A stretch of DNA of 64,000 nt from Citrobacter sp. R56 (GCF_016811995.1 NZ_CP069159.1:4588001-4652000), one strand, 5' to 3'; counted from the stretch's first letter, positions 10,397 through 24,535 are shown. Numbers and translations: made by a program. The notes: generated from the sequence alone by a model not told the origin.

Positions 10397-10426
10397 ACCA
10401 TAGATATCGCAAATAACACAAGATAT
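10397..10426 (-). promoter_or_regulatory. Likely ilvL promoter
   Basis: On the minus strand TATGGT (10397-10402) about 45 bases before the ilvL start is the best -10 box, in the same context as the E. coli ilv P2 promoter. The -35 (around 10419-10426) is weak. The AT-rich sequence from here to about 10,680 holds no gene I can support and should contain the divergent comM promoter as well. Confidence 0.45.
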
Positions 10427-10702
10427 TTTTATTCTCTTTTTTCTGACACAACTAACGGTTTAGTAAAAACATATTGTTTTGTATAAGAAAAATAAAAAGT
10501 GAAAATATTTCATATTATTTCCCACAGAACGGCCACTTCCCCTCCGGAATCTCGCGTACTTTCCCTTTTGCGAGCAGTATTCCAATCATCGACCTTCCAT
10601 TTCAAGGTTGCATAAAAACTCATGAATCAGCCGCTAAAAGTCGTTACTTAGCTAAACATTGTCATCATTATCTTCGACATAATGACCGTATCAGGAGGAG
10701 TT

Positions 10703-12223
10703 ATGTCACTTTCGATTGTTCACACTCGCGCCGCCCTTGGCGTTAATGCCCCCCCTATAACTATCGAGGTCCATATCAGCAATGGCCTTCCTGGTTTAAC
10801 CATGGTGGGATTACCTGAAACCACAGTAAAAGAGGCTCGAGATCGGGTGCGCAGCGCCATTATCAATAGTGGGTATGAATTTCCGGCGAAGAAAATCACG
10901 ATCAACCTCGCCCCGGCCGATCTCCCCAAAGAGGGAGGGAGATATGATTTACCTATCGCTGTCGCGCTTCTGACTGCATCAGAGCAGCTAACAACACACA
11001 GACTTAGCGAATATGAATTAGTAGGTGAATTGGCGCTTACAGGGGCGTTACGCGGCGTTCCCGGAGCGATTTCGAGCGCAACAGAAGCGATTCGTGCTGG
11101 CAGGAGGATTATTGTCGCCAGTGATAATGCCGCTGAAGTCGGTTTAATCAGTGGCGAGGGGTGCCTGATAGCCGATCATTTACAATCCGTATGCGCATTT
11201 CTGGAGGGTAAGCATGAGCTTGAAAGGCCTGTAACAGGCGATCTCGCTTCCGGCGCGTCGTCGGATGACCTCAGTGATGTCATCGGCCAGGAACAAGGAA
11301 AGCGAGGACTGGAAATTACTGCAGCGGGTGGCCATAACTTGCTGCTGATAGGACCTCCCGGAACAGGAAAAACAATGCTTGCCAGTCGCTTAAATGGGCT
11401 GCTTCCGCCACTCAGCAACGAAGAAGCACTGGAAAGCGCAGCGATTCTCAGTCTGGTCAATTCCGACACCGTACAAAAGCGCTGGAAGCAGCGCCCATTC
11501 CGCTCACCTCACCACAGTGCATCATTGGCCGCCATGGTCGGTGGTGGCTCAATACCCGCCCCAGGAGAAATCTCGCTGGCGCACAATGGCATTCTGTTTC
11601 TTGATGAACTGCCTGAATTTGAACGACGTACGCTGGACGCGTTGCGGGAACCCATTGAGTCCGGGAAAATTCATCTTTCCCGCACGCGAGCGAAAATTAC
11701 CTATCCAGCACGTTTCCAGTTGATTGCCGCCATGAATCCCAGTCCCACAGGCCACTATCAGGGAAACCATAATCGCTGTACTCCTGAGCAGACACTGCGC
11801 TATCTCAACCGTCTATCCGGTCCTTTTCTCGATCGCTTTGATCTTTCACTCGAGATCCCACTCCCACCACCTGGCATTCTTAGCCAGTCGATAGCCAAAG
11901 GAGAAGATAGTTTTACGGTTAAACAACGTGTTATCGCTGCCCAGGAACGTCAGTACACACGACAGGGAAAATTAAACGCGCAAATGAATACTCAGGAAAT
12001 TCGGAAGCACTGCAATTTGCACAGTGATGATGCACACTGGCTTGAGGAAACGCTGCTGCAGTTGGGGTTATCTGTACGCGCCTGGCAACGACTGCTGAAA
12101 GTTGCACGTACCATTGCCGATATTGAGCACTCAGACAGTATTAAACGACAGCACCTACAAGAAGCTGTCGGCTATCGGGCGATAGACAGACTGCTCATTC
12201 ATCTGCAGAAACTGCTGGCATAA
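10703..12223 (+). CDS. comM: ComM/YifB family AAA+ helicase
   Basis: A 506-residue AAA+ protein of the Mg-chelatase-like ComM family (E. coli YifB), which in naturally competent bacteria drives branch migration of incoming DNA. The ATG at 10703 follows AGGAGG and gives MSLSIVHTRAALGV, the family N-terminus. Residues 1-170 resemble a Lon C-terminal-type domain, Walker A GPPGTGKT is at 217-224, Walker B is NGILFLDELPEF, and a Mg-chelatase C-terminal domain follows. It diverges from the ilv operon. The role in a species not known to be competent is open. Confidence 0.95.
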   Translation: MSLSIVHTRAALGVNAPPITIEVHISNGLPGLTMVGLPETTVKEARDRVRSAIINSGYEFPAKKITINLAPADLPKEGGRYDLPIAVALLTASEQLTTHRLSEYELVGELALTGALRGVPGAISSATEAIRAGRRIIVASDNAAEVGLISGEGCLIADHLQSVCAFLEGKHELERPVTGDLASGASSDDLSDVIGQEQGKRGLEITAAGGHNLLLIGPPGTGKTMLASRLNGLLPPLSNEEALESAAILSLVNSDTVQKRWKQRPFRSPHHSASLAAMVGGGSIPAPGEISLAHNGILFLDELPEFERRTLDALREPIESGKIHLSRTRAKITYPARFQLIAAMNPSPTGHYQGNHNRCTPEQTLRYLNRLSGPFLDRFDLSLEIPLPPPGILSQSIAKGEDSFTVKQRVIAAQERQYTRQGKLNAQMNTQEIRKHCNLHSDDAHWLEETLLQLGLSVRAWQRLLKVARTIADIEHSDSIKRQHLQEAVGYRAIDRLLIHLQKLLA

Positions 12224-12249
12224 AAAAAGGGCAAAATGCCCTTTTTTTA
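12222..12249. terminator. Bidirectional terminator between comM and maoP
   Basis: AAAAAAAGGGC-AAAAT-GCCCTTTTTTT forms a short hairpin with A and T tracts on both sides, fitting the two convergent genes that end on either side of it. Confidence 0.85.
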
Positions 12250-12588
12250 TTAATCGTCAGATTCGGTGTAATCTTCAGCGCCTTCCATCTGCGGCTTACC
12301 ACCAGACAGCGTGTGAAAACGCTTGGGACGCTTGATACGCGTCATGTATTTAGACCAAACGCGTTCAGCCTCTGTTACAGGTTCACGTTCGCCACGGCAT
12401 ACCGCGACAAACAGTTTTTCTTCTTCAGTAACTGGCTCACGTTTACCCAGATCCAGCTCATTAAAGGCATAACCATAACGTTCAAGCAGTTGTGCCTCTT
12501 TGATGGTGAAATCACCATGACGAGAGAATCCGCGAGGATAATACTTATTGTCGAAATATCGATTAGTCGTCGTAAAGCTTTCCGCCAT
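12250..12588 (-). CDS. maoP: Macrodomain Ori organization protein
   Basis: A 112-residue acidic-tailed protein (formerly YifE) that in E. coli acts with the nearby maoS site to constrain long-range mobility of the Ori macrodomain. The match to E. coli is near complete, including [15 protein letters not shown] and the TLSGGKPQ...SDD end. No known fold motif is visible. It diverges from hdfR, and its upstream gap is where maoS lies in E. coli. The position some 22 kb from oriC fits its role. Confidence 0.95.
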   Translation of the reverse strand: MAESFTTTNRYFDNKYYPRGFSRHGDFTIKEAQLLERYGYAFNELDLGKREPVTEEEKLFVAVCRGEREPVTEAERVWSKYMTRIKRPKRFHTLSGGKPQMEGAEDYTESDD

Positions 12589-12706
12589 CCTGCACGCTCC
12601 TAATTCTTTGGCCGAGCTATTTATGGCGCGGAGTATTAGTTACGCTTGACAGAGTGTAAAACAAAAGATTTAAATCATAACGACAAATAATTTTGTGGAG
12701 CGCATT
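12589..12706. promoter_or_regulatory. maoP-hdfR divergent gap, likely holding maoS
   Basis: This 118-bp AT-rich gap carries the promoters of maoP and hdfR. In E. coli the short maoS element lies in the maoP control region. I cannot delimit maoS from sequence alone. Confidence 0.4.
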
Positions 12707-13540
12707 GTGGATACGGAATTGTTGAAAACTTTCCTGGAAGTGAGTCGGACACGCCACTTTGGTCGTGCAGCTGAAGCACTCTATCTGACTCAATCAGCAG
12801 TAAGTTTTCGTATTAGACAACTGGAAAATCAGCTTGGCGTGAACCTGTTCACTCGCCACAGAAACAATATCCGTTTAACTGCGGCCGGAGAGAAGCTTCT
12901 GCCTTATGCAGAAACACTGATGAACACGTGGCAGGCCGCACGCAAAGAGGTCGCACATACGTCACGGCATAATGAATTTTCTATCGGTGCCAGCGCCTCT
13001 CTTTGGGAGTGCATGCTAAATGACTGGCTGGGACGGCTGTACCAGTCTCAGGACCCGCAAGCCAGTCTGCAATTTGAGGCCAGAATAGCTCAGAGACAGT
13101 CGTTAGTTAAGCAACTCCATGAGCGCCAACTGGATCTTCTGATTACCACTGAAGCGCCCAAAATGGACGAATTTAGTAGCCAGCTTCTCGGCCACTTCAC
13201 ATTAGCGCTTTACAGCACCGCTCCATCTCGAACAAAAGACGAGTTGAATTACTTACGTCTTGAATGGGGCCCAGACTTTCAACAACATGAAACAGGATTG
13301 ATTGCGAGTGATGAAGTCCCCGTACTCACAACCAGTTCAGCAGAACTCGCACGGCAACAACTTTCTCCCCTCAACGGCTGCAGTTGGCTACCGGTGACCT
13401 GGGCTAAAGAGAAAGGTGGACTCCACACGGTTACCGATAGCTCAACGCTTTCACGACCGTTATATGCAATATGGTTACAAAATAGCGATAAAAATGCGTT
13501 AATTCGCGATCTTCTAAAAACAAACGTACTGGAAGATTAA
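12707..13540 (+). CDS. hdfR: LysR-type regulator HdfR
   Basis: A LysR regulator that in E. coli represses flhDC, the flagellar master operon, and activates gltBD. The start is the GTG at 12707 ([20 protein letters not shown]), which gives 277 residues; the ATG four codons earlier is out of line with the family. The helix-turn-helix is at about residues 15-60 ([20 protein letters not shown]), with the effector domain after about residue 90. E. coli HdfR is two residues longer at the C-terminus. It is divergent from maoP and convergent with the rrn operon. Confidence 0.93.
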   Translation: MDTELLKTFLEVSRTRHFGRAAEALYLTQSAVSFRIRQLENQLGVNLFTRHRNNIRLTAAGEKLLPYAETLMNTWQAARKEVAHTSRHNEFSIGASASLWECMLNDWLGRLYQSQDPQASLQFEARIAQRQSLVKQLHERQLDLLITTEAPKMDEFSSQLLGHFTLALYSTAPSRTKDELNYLRLEWGPDFQQHETGLIASDEVPVLTTSSAELARQQLSPLNGCSWLPVTWAKEKGGLHTVTDSSTLSRPLYAIWLQNSDKNALIRDLLKTNVLED

Positions 13541-13617
13541 GGTAGTTGGATCTGGCAAGGATGCCGGGTGAAATACAATAACAGGTGATGTGGACACTAC
13601 TTCCAGGCAAGTTTCAG

Positions 13618-13652
13618 GCAAAAAAAAATCCTTAGCAAATATGCTAAGGATT
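13618..13652 (-). terminator. Terminator of the rrn-aspT-trpT operon
   Basis: On the minus strand a hairpin (arms AATCCTTAGCA and TGCTAAGGATT, 13627-13652, four-base loop) is followed by a long T tract. It lies just past tRNA-Trp and ends the ribosomal RNA transcript. Confidence 0.9.
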
Positions 13653-13657
13653 ATTTC

Positions 13658-13733
13658 TGGCAGGGGCGGAGAGACTCGAACTCGCGACACCCGGTTTTGG
13701 AGACCGGTGCTCTACCAACTGAGCTACGCCCCT
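13658..13733 (-). tRNA. trpT: tRNA-Trp (CCA)
   Basis: A 76-nt cloverleaf with encoded 3' CCA. The anticodon loop CTCCAAA holds CCA, the T arm reads GTTCGAGTC, and the acceptor arm AGGGGCG pairs with CGCCCCT. Last gene of the rrn operon. Confidence 0.97.
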
Positions 13734-13748
13734 AAATTTTCTTATCAT

Positions 13749-13772
13749 TAAGCCTGCTAATATAGCAGGCTT
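13749..13772. repeat. Hairpin between the two distal tRNAs
   Basis: AAGCCTGCTA and TAGCAGGCTT arms form a near-perfect hairpin between tRNA-Asp and tRNA-Trp. On the minus strand no T tract follows it, so a processing stem is more likely than a terminator. Confidence 0.6.
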
Positions 13773-13786
13773 AATTTTCTAATAAG

Positions 13787-13863
13787 TGGCGGAACGGACG
13801 GGACTCGAACCCGCGACCCCCTGCGTGACAGGCAGGTATTCTAACCAACTGAACTACCGCTCC
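13787..13863 (-). tRNA. aspT: tRNA-Asp (GTC)
   Basis: A 77-nt cloverleaf with encoded CCA; the anticodon loop CTGTCAC gives GTC, the T arm is GGTTCGAGTCC and the acceptor GGAGCGG pairs with CCGTTCC. It follows the 5S gene in the rrn operon, the arrangement of rrnC in E. coli. Confidence 0.97.
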
Positions 13864-13912
13864 ACCGAATTTTTCTACAACTACCGGAATACTCCGGTTA
13901 CTGCTAAATTTG

Positions 13913-14032
13913 ATGCCTGGCAGTTCCCTACTCTCGCATGGGGAGACCCCACACTACCATCGGCGCTACGGCGTTTCACTTCTGAGTTCGGCATGGGGTC
14001 AGGTGGGACCACCGCGCTACAGCCGCCAGGCA
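13913..14032 (-). rRNA. rrfC: 5S ribosomal RNA
   Basis: A 120-nt gene starting TGCCTGGCGGC and ending GCCAGGCAT, with the conserved CCCATGCCGAACTCAGAAG loop. The symbol follows the rrnC-like neighbours and is an inference. Confidence 0.97.
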
Positions 14033-14124
14033 AATTCTGTTTATCAACATGTCCTTTGAACACGTTAATTTAATCTGTATCAAGCTGATTATTGGTCTCT
14101 TCGCCAAAACACCTTTGGCGTTGT

Positions 14125-17034
<2,910 letters not shown>

Positions 17035-17411
17035 TCACAACCCGAAGGTGTTTCGTAAAACACATCGTGTTGCGAAAATTTGAGAGACTCGAACACACCG
17101 CTTGTCTGTTCTTATTACGGAGAACAGACACAGTGTGTCGTTTCAATTTTCAGCTTGATCCAGATTTTTAAAGAGCAAATATCTCAAACATGACTCGGAA
17201 GTCAGTTTTGAGATATTAAGGCAGGTGACTTTCACTCACGAACCAGCAAGTGGCGTCCCCTAGGGGATTCGAACCCCTGTTACCGCCGTGAAAGGGCGGT
17301 GTCCTGGGCCTCTAGACGAAGGGGACACTGAAGTCTCAATCGCAAGACGCCTTGCTATTTACTTTTCATCAGACAATCTGTGTGAGCACTACAAAGGCAG
17401 GTTCTTTAAGG
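17035..17411 (-). other. 16S-23S internal transcribed spacer
   Basis: A 377-nt spacer holding one tRNA gene (tRNA-Glu). A boxA-like antitermination sequence, TGCTCTTTAAAAA, lies on the minus strand at 17165-17177. The remainder forms the processing stems around 16S and 23S. Confidence 0.9.
17251..17326 (-). tRNA. gltU: tRNA-Glu (TTC)
   Basis: A 76-nt cloverleaf with encoded CCA in the 16S-23S spacer. The anticodon loop CTTTCAC gives TTC and the acceptor GTCCCCT pairs with AGGGGAC. One Glu tRNA, rather than Ile and Ala, matches rrnB/C/E/G-type operons. Confidence 0.97.
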
Positions 17412-18953
<1,542 letters not shown>

Positions 18954-19300
18954 AAGTTTGATGCTCGTGAATTAAACTTCGTAATGAATTACGTATGTTC
19001 ACTCTTGAGACTTGGTATTCATTTTTCGTCTTTCGACGTTAAGAATCCGTATCTTCGAGTGCCCACACAGATTGTCTGATAAATTGTTAAAGAGCAGTGC
19101 CGCTTCGCTTTTTCTCAGCGGCGCGGGGTGTGCATATTACGCCATCCCGCTACAGAGTCAAGCATTTAATTTTGCTTTTCTCTGCGAAGTTCTCAGTGGA
19201 ACCCCGCTGACCCGGCGGCTTGCGTGCCGTTGTTCCGTGTCAGTGGAGGCGCATTATAGGGAGTTATTTCAGGCTGACAAGCGGAAATTTAAAATAACTT
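18954..19300 (-). promoter_or_regulatory. rrn leader with P1 and P2 promoters
   Basis: Read on the minus strand. P1: TTGTCA at 19275-19280, 16-bp spacer, TATAAT at 19253-19258, GC-rich discriminator, and an AT-rich UP-like stretch just upstream. P2: TTGACT at 19156-19161, 16-bp spacer, TAATAT at 19134-19139. A boxA sequence TGCTCTTTAACAA is at 19084-19096. This is the standard growth-rate-controlled rrn promoter pair; Fis sites expected upstream are not delimited. The rest of the gap to 19432 should carry the yieP promoter. Confidence 0.92.
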
Positions 19301-19432
19301 TCTGACTGTCTCTTTTTTCACCAAAATGGCCATTAAGATGCCACAAAATAAGCAAATTGTCGTTTTTGCAGCCGCAATCACACTTCCTGGTGGCATACTA
19401 AAGAGTGAGAATTCGAGAAAGGAAGACCATTC

Positions 19433-20137
19433 ATGCCTTTAAGCGCACAACAGTTAGCCGCACAGAAAAATCTTTCCTATGTTCTGGCCGAAAAGCTGGC
19501 GCAGCGGATATTAAAAGGTGAATACGCCCCCGGCACCATTCTGCCCGGTGAAATAGAGTTAGGTTCACAATTTGGCGTAAGTCGTACCGCAGTGCGTGAA
19601 GCCGTGAAAACGTTAACCGCCAAAGGCATGGTTTTACCACGTCCGCGAATTGGTACGCGGGTGATGCCGCAGGCGAACTGGAATTTTCTCGATCAGGAGT
19701 TGCTCACCTGGTGGATGACAGAAGAAAACGTCCATCAGGTCATCGAACATTTTCTGGTGATGCGCATTAGCCTGGAGCCTCAGGCATGTTTACTGGCAGC
19801 AACGATAGGTACAGCTGAACAGAAGGCATATCTGAACGCATTAATGGAAGAGATGGTCGCGCTGAAAAAGAACTTTAAGCGTGAGCGCTGGGTTGAAGTC
19901 GATATGGCCTGGCATGAGCACATCTATAAGATGAGTGCTAATCCCTTTCTTATCTCTTTTGCGACCTTATTCCATTCTGTCTACCACACCTACTTTACCT
20001 CTATTACCTATAACGACGTGGTGAAGCTTGATTTGCACCAGGCCATTGTCGATGCGATAGAAAAAAGCGATGGCGATCTCGCCTTTAAGGCTTGTCAGGC
20101 ATTACTCATTGCGCCAAACGAGCAACCAGACAAATAA
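19433..20137 (+). CDS. yieP: GntR/FadR-family regulator YieP
   Basis: A 234-residue repressor-type regulator with the GntR winged helix at about residues 15-80 (IELGSQFGVSRTAVREAVKTL) and an all-helical FCD ligand domain after residue 100, where His and Asp residues usually hold a metal (DMAWHEHIY). The ATG follows AAAGGAAG. It is 11 bp upstream of hsrA in the same direction, so it probably controls or co-varies with that exporter. E. coli YieP is four residues shorter at the C-terminus. Ligand not known to me. Confidence 0.93.
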   Translation: MPLSAQQLAAQKNLSYVLAEKLAQRILKGEYAPGTILPGEIELGSQFGVSRTAVREAVKTLTAKGMVLPRPRIGTRVMPQANWNFLDQELLTWWMTEENVHQVIEHFLVMRISLEPQACLLAATIGTAEQKAYLNALMEEMVALKKNFKRERWVEVDMAWHEHIYKMSANPFLISFATLFHSVYHTYFTSITYNDVVKLDLHQAIVDAIEKSDGDLAFKACQALLIAPNEQPDK

Positions 20138-20148
20138 CGAGATACTGA

Positions 20149-21576
20149 ATGTCAGAAAAAAAAGCGCGCAGTATGGCTGGGTTGCCGTGGATAGCAGCCA
20201 TGGCCTTTTTTATGCAGGCCCTGGATGCCACAATCCTTAATACTGCCCTCCCCGCCATTGCGCAGAGCCTTAACCGTTCCCCGCTGGCGATGCAGTCTGC
20301 CATTATCAGCTACACCCTAACAGTCGCAATGTTGATTCCGGTGAGTGGATGGTTGGCAGACCGTTTTGGCACCCGCCGCATTTTTATGATTGCCGTCAGT
20401 TTATTTACGCTAGGCTCTCTGGCATGCGCGCTTTCGGGATCGTTAACCGAATTAGTCATTTTTCGCGTGATACAAGGGATCGGCGGCGCAATGATGATGC
20501 CGGTCGCCCGTCTGGCATTATTGCGGGCATATCCTCGCAGTGAACTGCTCCCGGTACTCAATTTTGTTACGATGCCAGGCCTGGTCGGTCCAATCCTCGG
20601 TCCCGTGTTGGGGGGAGTACTGGTAACCTGGGCAAGCTGGCACTGGATCTTCCTGATTAATATTCCTATTGGCGTGGCCGGTATTTTGTATGCACGCAAA
20701 TACATGCCTAACTTTACGACGCCACGTCGCCGCTTCGATATGACCGGATTCTTTCTTTTTGGCTTAAGTCTGGTGTTGTTTTCCAGCGGAATGGAGTTGT
20801 TTGGCGAGAAGATTGTCGCAAGCTGGATCGCGCTGAGCATTATTGCCTGCAGTGTTGTATTGCTGCTGACGTATATCCGTCATGCCCGCCGCCACCCTAC
20901 TCCTTTAATCGCCCTGCCTATTTTCAAAACGCGGACCTTTTCTGTCGGTATTGCTGGGAATCTCGCAACGCGCCTGGGTACAGGATGTGTTCCTTTCTTA
21001 ATGCCGCTCATGCTACAGGTGGGGTTCGGTTATCCGGCGCTGATTGCCGGTTGTATGATGGCGCCGACGGCATTGGGATCCATTCTGGCTAAATCTACCG
21101 TTACACAGGTGCTGCGTCGCCTTGGATACCGGAAAACACTGGTCGGTATTACCGTATTTATCGGCCTGATGATTGCTCAGTTTTCTCTGCAATCCCCCGC
21201 GATGCCAGTGTGGATGCTGATTCTGCCGCTGTTTGTGCTGGGGATGGCGATGTCTACCCAGTTTACCGCCATGAACACGATCACGCTTGCCGACCTGACC
21301 GATGACAATGCCAGTAGCGGGAATAGCGTACTGGCTGTCACACAACAACTGTCGATCAGTTTAGGCGTCGCTATCAGCGCCGCTGTGCTGCGCATTTATG
21401 AAGGAATGGAAGGCACCAACACGGTTGAGCAGTTCCATTATACCTTTATGACTATGGGTGCGATTACCGTGGTCTCCGCACTCATGTTCATGCTGCTAAA
21501 AACCAAAGACGGCCGCAATCTGATCAAAGAGCGGCATACGTCTAAACCGACCCCCGCGCCATCAAAACCGGAGTAA
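20149..21576 (+). CDS. hsrA: MFS transporter HsrA (DHA2 family)
   Basis: An inner-membrane major facilitator of 475 residues with about 14 predicted transmembrane segments, EmrB/DHA2 type. The MFS motif [12 protein letters not shown] follows TM2, and motif C is visible as [16 protein letters not shown] in TM5. In E. coli hsrA overexpression causes a homocysteine-related phenotype; the true substrate is unsettled. It forms an operon with yieP. Its last 35 bp overlap the 3' end of rbsR on the other strand, so the two convergent transcripts must be antisense there. Confidence 0.94.
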   Translation: MSEKKARSMAGLPWIAAMAFFMQALDATILNTALPAIAQSLNRSPLAMQSAIISYTLTVAMLIPVSGWLADRFGTRRIFMIAVSLFTLGSLACALSGSLTELVIFRVIQGIGGAMMMPVARLALLRAYPRSELLPVLNFVTMPGLVGPILGPVLGGVLVTWASWHWIFLINIPIGVAGILYARKYMPNFTTPRRRFDMTGFFLFGLSLVLFSSGMELFGEKIVASWIALSIIACSVVLLLTYIRHARRHPTPLIALPIFKTRTFSVGIAGNLATRLGTGCVPFLMPLMLQVGFGYPALIAGCMMAPTALGSILAKSTVTQVLRRLGYRKTLVGITVFIGLMIAQFSLQSPAMPVWMLILPLFVLGMAMSTQFTAMNTITLADLTDDNASSGNSVLAVTQQLSISLGVAISAAVLRIYEGMEGTNTVEQFHYTFMTMGAITVVSALMFMLLKTKDGRNLIKERHTSKPTPAPSKPE

Positions 21577-22540
21577 GCTGCAAGCGCTGCTGTTGTAATG
21601 CGGGCTGAGCCATACGATGAATTAACACATCGATGGCCAGTTCGCCCAACTCATCTTTGGCTTGATGAATCGTGGTGAGCGGTGGCGTCATATAACGTGC
21701 CAGTTCAATGTCGTCATAACCAATCACCGCCATATCCTGTGGAATACGCAATCCAGCCTGATATAACGCCTGATAAGCACCAACGGCCATTGCATCATTA
21801 CCGGTGAAGACCGCTTGCGGTCGTTCCTGATGTGACAGCAGTGTTTGCATCGCTTCAAACCCACCGCCAAACTCAAAATCACCGGTGATCTCGTAACCTT
21901 CCGGGATAGCCAGTCCGGCACGGTTCATCGCCGCCCGGTAGCCTTCCAGTCGCAAACGCGCCGGCGTTTTATCCAGCGGCCCGGTAATACACGCAATGCG
22001 TGTAAAACCTTTATCGATCAGGTACTGCGTCGCTAAATCCCCGCCTAACAGCGAGTTATCCTGAATAAGATCGCTTTCACCTTCACCATCAAAGGGGGAC
22101 CAGTCCATCATGACTGTCGGAATGGAAGGGTAGCGCTGCATGATCTCCCGGGAAGGCTGATGTGTTTCGGTACAAAGCAGCAGTAAACCATCGACCCGCT
22201 TTTGCATCAGCGTTTCCAGATTACGGTTCATACGTTGCTCATCGCCTTCGGTATTGCATAACACCAGGCTATAGCCCCGCTCAAAACAGCTACGCTCAAC
22301 GCCGCGAACAAGTTCTGAATAAAAAGGGTTGGTACTGGCTGTGATCAGCATACCTATCGTGCGGGTCTGATTTAATTTCAGGCTACGCGCCAGGGCGGAA
22401 GGCGCGTAGTTTAATTCTTTAATCGCTGCTTCGACTTTCCCGGTAATGGTCTCGCTAACAAAGCGATCCTTATTAATCACGTGAGAGACTGTCGAAGTAG
22501 AAACACCCGCCAGGCGGGCAACATCCTTCATTGTAGCCAA
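21542..22540 (-). CDS. rbsR: Ribose operon repressor
   Basis: A LacI/GalR-family repressor of the rbs operon, released by ribose. The helix-turn-helix and hinge are at residues 1-60 ([20 protein letters not shown], hinge SALARSLK), followed by a periplasmic-binding-protein-like core. It has 332 residues, two more than E. coli RbsR owing to a small insertion around the GEGESD segment. It is the last gene of rbsDACBKR, three bases after rbsK. E. coli RbsR also affects purine genes. Confidence 0.97.
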   Translation of the reverse strand: MATMKDVARLAGVSTSTVSHVINKDRFVSETITGKVEAAIKELNYAPSALARSLKLNQTRTIGMLITASTNPFYSELVRGVERSCFERGYSLVLCNTEGDEQRMNRNLETLMQKRVDGLLLLCTETHQPSREIMQRYPSIPTVMMDWSPFDGEGESDLIQDNSLLGGDLATQYLIDKGFTRIACITGPLDKTPARLRLEGYRAAMNRAGLAIPEGYEITGDFEFGGGFEAMQTLLSHQERPQAVFTGNDAMAVGAYQALYQAGLRIPQDMAVIGYDDIELARYMTPPLTTIHQAKDELGELAIDVLIHRMAQPALQQQRLQLTPVLMARGSV

Positions 22541-22543
22541 ACG

Positions 22544-23473
22544 TTACCTCTGCTGACCCAAAAACGCCTCAATCTCTTCGCGCCACGGAACAGAGGGCTG
22601 CGCACCTTTACGCGTTACCGCAATGGCGGCAGCGGCATGCGCAAAGCGAATGGCTTCAGGCAACGGAGTCTCTTCCAGTAACGCGGTAATCAGTGCGCCG
22701 TTAAAGGTATCTCCGGCTGCAATCGTGTCGACAGCGTCGACTTTAAAACCAGGAACCCGCTGACCTTCTCCATCCACACTGGCCCAGACGCCACGGCTTC
22801 CTAATGTTATCAATACGGTATGAATACCTTTGGCATGCAACGCCTGAGCAGCCTTCGCGGCATCTTCATCGTTTTCTACCCGAATACCGGTCAGCTTCTC
22901 AGCTTCCGTTTCGTTAGGCGTAATAATGTCCACCAGCGCCAGCAGTTCGTCGGAAAGTTCACGAGCAGGTGCCGGGTTAAGCGCCACAGTGGTTTTATTC
23001 TGATGGGCAATTTTGGCCGCCGCCAATACGCTTTCAATGGGAGACTCCAGCTGCATCAATAATGCAGATGCCTGGGCAATTCGCTCGCGTTGTGCATCCA
23101 CCAGCTCAGGCGACAGCGCCGCATTTGCCCCCGCATGGATGGCGATGACGTTTTCGCCTTCGCCATTGACGAATATCAGCGCCACTCCTGTCGCTTCACC
23201 TTTGATCACGCTAATTGGTGTGATATCGATATTGTCGCTGACTAGCTGTTTACGAACGCTTTCGCCAATGTCGTCATCGCCCGTACAGGCAATAAACGCA
23301 ATATTTGCACCACTACGGCCCGCAGCAACCGCCTGATTGGCGCCTTTTCCACCAAACGCCACCTGATAGTGGTTCCCTGTTACGGTTTCGCCTGGGGTTG
23401 GAAAGGATTTTAGATTAAGGATGTGATCGGCATTAATACTGCCAAGAACAACGAGGTTGCCTGCGGTTTTCAT
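22544..23473 (-). CDS. rbsK: Ribokinase
   Basis: A PfkB-family sugar kinase that phosphorylates D-ribose to ribose 5-phosphate after uptake. 309 residues, as in E. coli. The N-terminal GSINADHI strand, the GGKGANQAVAAGR sugar-binding segment and the C-terminal DTIAAGDTFNGAL motif with the catalytic Asp are all present. It sits between rbsB and rbsR in the rbs operon. Confidence 0.98.
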   Translation of the reverse strand: MKTAGNLVVLGSINADHILNLKSFPTPGETVTGNHYQVAFGGKGANQAVAAGRSGANIAFIACTGDDDIGESVRKQLVSDNIDITPISVIKGEATGVALIFVNGEGENVIAIHAGANAALSPELVDAQRERIAQASALLMQLESPIESVLAAAKIAHQNKTTVALNPAPARELSDELLALVDIITPNETEAEKLTGIRVENDEDAAKAAQALHAKGIHTVLITLGSRGVWASVDGEGQRVPGFKVDAVDTIAAGDTFNGALITALLEETPLPEAIRFAHAAAAIAVTRKGAQPSVPWREEIEAFLGQQR

Positions 23474-23489
23474 GTTCGGAATGTCCAGT

Positions 23490-23625
23490 AAAGTGCGCCA
23501 CCGTATTAGGGTGGCGCGTGCCCTGCTTTTCTTTTTACGCTTTCATCTTCAGAATGTTTGTACCTTCTGAGGATGGCGTATTTATGTCGCCATCAGGCAG
23601 TAAACTGCCTGAATCGCTTATTACT
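23490..23625 (-). ncRNA. rbsB 3' UTR with two hairpins, RbsZ-like candidate
   Basis: The 147-bp rbsB-rbsK gap holds two strong hairpins: TCAGGCAG-TTTA-CTGCCTGA (23593-23612) right after the rbsB stop, and GCGCCACC-N7-GGTGGCGC (23495-23517). In E. coli the 3' end of rbsB yields the Hfq-bound small RNA RbsZ. The position fits, but no clear T tract follows the second hairpin. RNA stabilisation of the abundant rbsB message is the alternative reading. Confidence 0.35.
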
Positions 23626-24511
23626 GCTTGATGACCAGCTTCAGGTCAACCGGATATTGAGCCTGAACCTTCTCACCTTTCAGCACTTTATCAGCGGTCT
23701 CAACACCTTTAGCACCGATTTGATCCGGCAACTGAGCAATGGTCGCAGCCAGTTTGCCATCATTTACTGCTTTTTCGCCATCCGGCGTGCCGTCAAATCC
23801 AACCACCATCACATCAGATTTACCTGCGGTTTGCAGAGCGCGCAGCGCACCGAGCGCCATTTCGTCGTTCTGAGCAAATACGGCCTGTACATCCGGATGC
23901 GCGGTCAGCAGGTTCTGCATCACGTTCAGACCTTTGGTACGGTCAAAGTCAGCAGGCTGGCTGGCAAGCACATTGAATTTGTGAGCAGCAACGGCCTGCT
24001 GGAAGCCTTCACCACGCTCGCGCGCGGCAGAAGTCCCCGCAATCCCCTGCAGTTCAATAACTTTCGCACCTTCACCCGCTTTCTTCGCGATGTAATCACC
24101 CGCAATCTTACCGCCCAGCACGTTATCTGAAGCGATATGACTGACCACTTCGCCTTTAGACGCTACACGGTCCAGGGTGATGACCGGGATTTTGGCCTGG
24201 TTAGCCATCTTCACCGCATTACCTACCGCGTCGGAATCGGTTGGGTTGATCAACAGAATTTTGGTGCCGCGTACCGTTAAATCCTGCACGTTCGCCAGCT
24301 CTTTTGCCGGGTTATTCTGCGAATCCAGCACCACCAGGTTATAGCCCAGTTTATCTGCTTCTTTCTGAGCACCTTCTTTCAGGGTGACAAAGAACGGGTT
24401 GTTCAGAGTGGAGATCACCAGCGCAATGGTGTCTTTTGCCATCGCATTCGCGCTCACGGTGGCGCTAAGCGCAACAGCAGAAACCAGGGTAGCCAGTTTT
24501 TTCATGTTCAT
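23621..24511 (-). CDS. rbsB: Ribose-binding periplasmic protein
   Basis: The periplasmic receptor of the ribose ABC importer and the ribose ligand for Trg chemotaxis. 296 residues with an N-terminal signal peptide (two Lys, hydrophobic stretch, cleavage after SANAMA, mature KDTIALV). The two-lobed type I binding-protein fold is clear, with [11 protein letters not shown] near the C-terminus. It follows rbsC in the operon and is followed by stable hairpins that may raise its message level over that of rbsK. Confidence 0.98.
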   Translation of the reverse strand: MNMKKLATLVSAVALSATVSANAMAKDTIALVISTLNNPFFVTLKEGAQKEADKLGYNLVVLDSQNNPAKELANVQDLTVRGTKILLINPTDSDAVGNAVKMANQAKIPVITLDRVASKGEVVSHIASDNVLGGKIAGDYIAKKAGEGAKVIELQGIAGTSAARERGEGFQQAVAAHKFNVLASQPADFDRTKGLNVMQNLLTAHPDVQAVFAQNDEMALGALRALQTAGKSDVMVVGFDGTPDGEKAVNDGKLAATIAQLPDQIGAKGVETADKVLKGEKVQAQYPVDLKLVIKQ

Positions 24512-24535
24512 ATTTAAGATGTCCTGTAGTCGTTG

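Noticed and set aside
10474-10746. 90-codon frame overlapping the start of comM
   Set aside because: It covers the AT-rich promoter gap, has no family resemblance, and overlaps the well-supported comM start in another frame.
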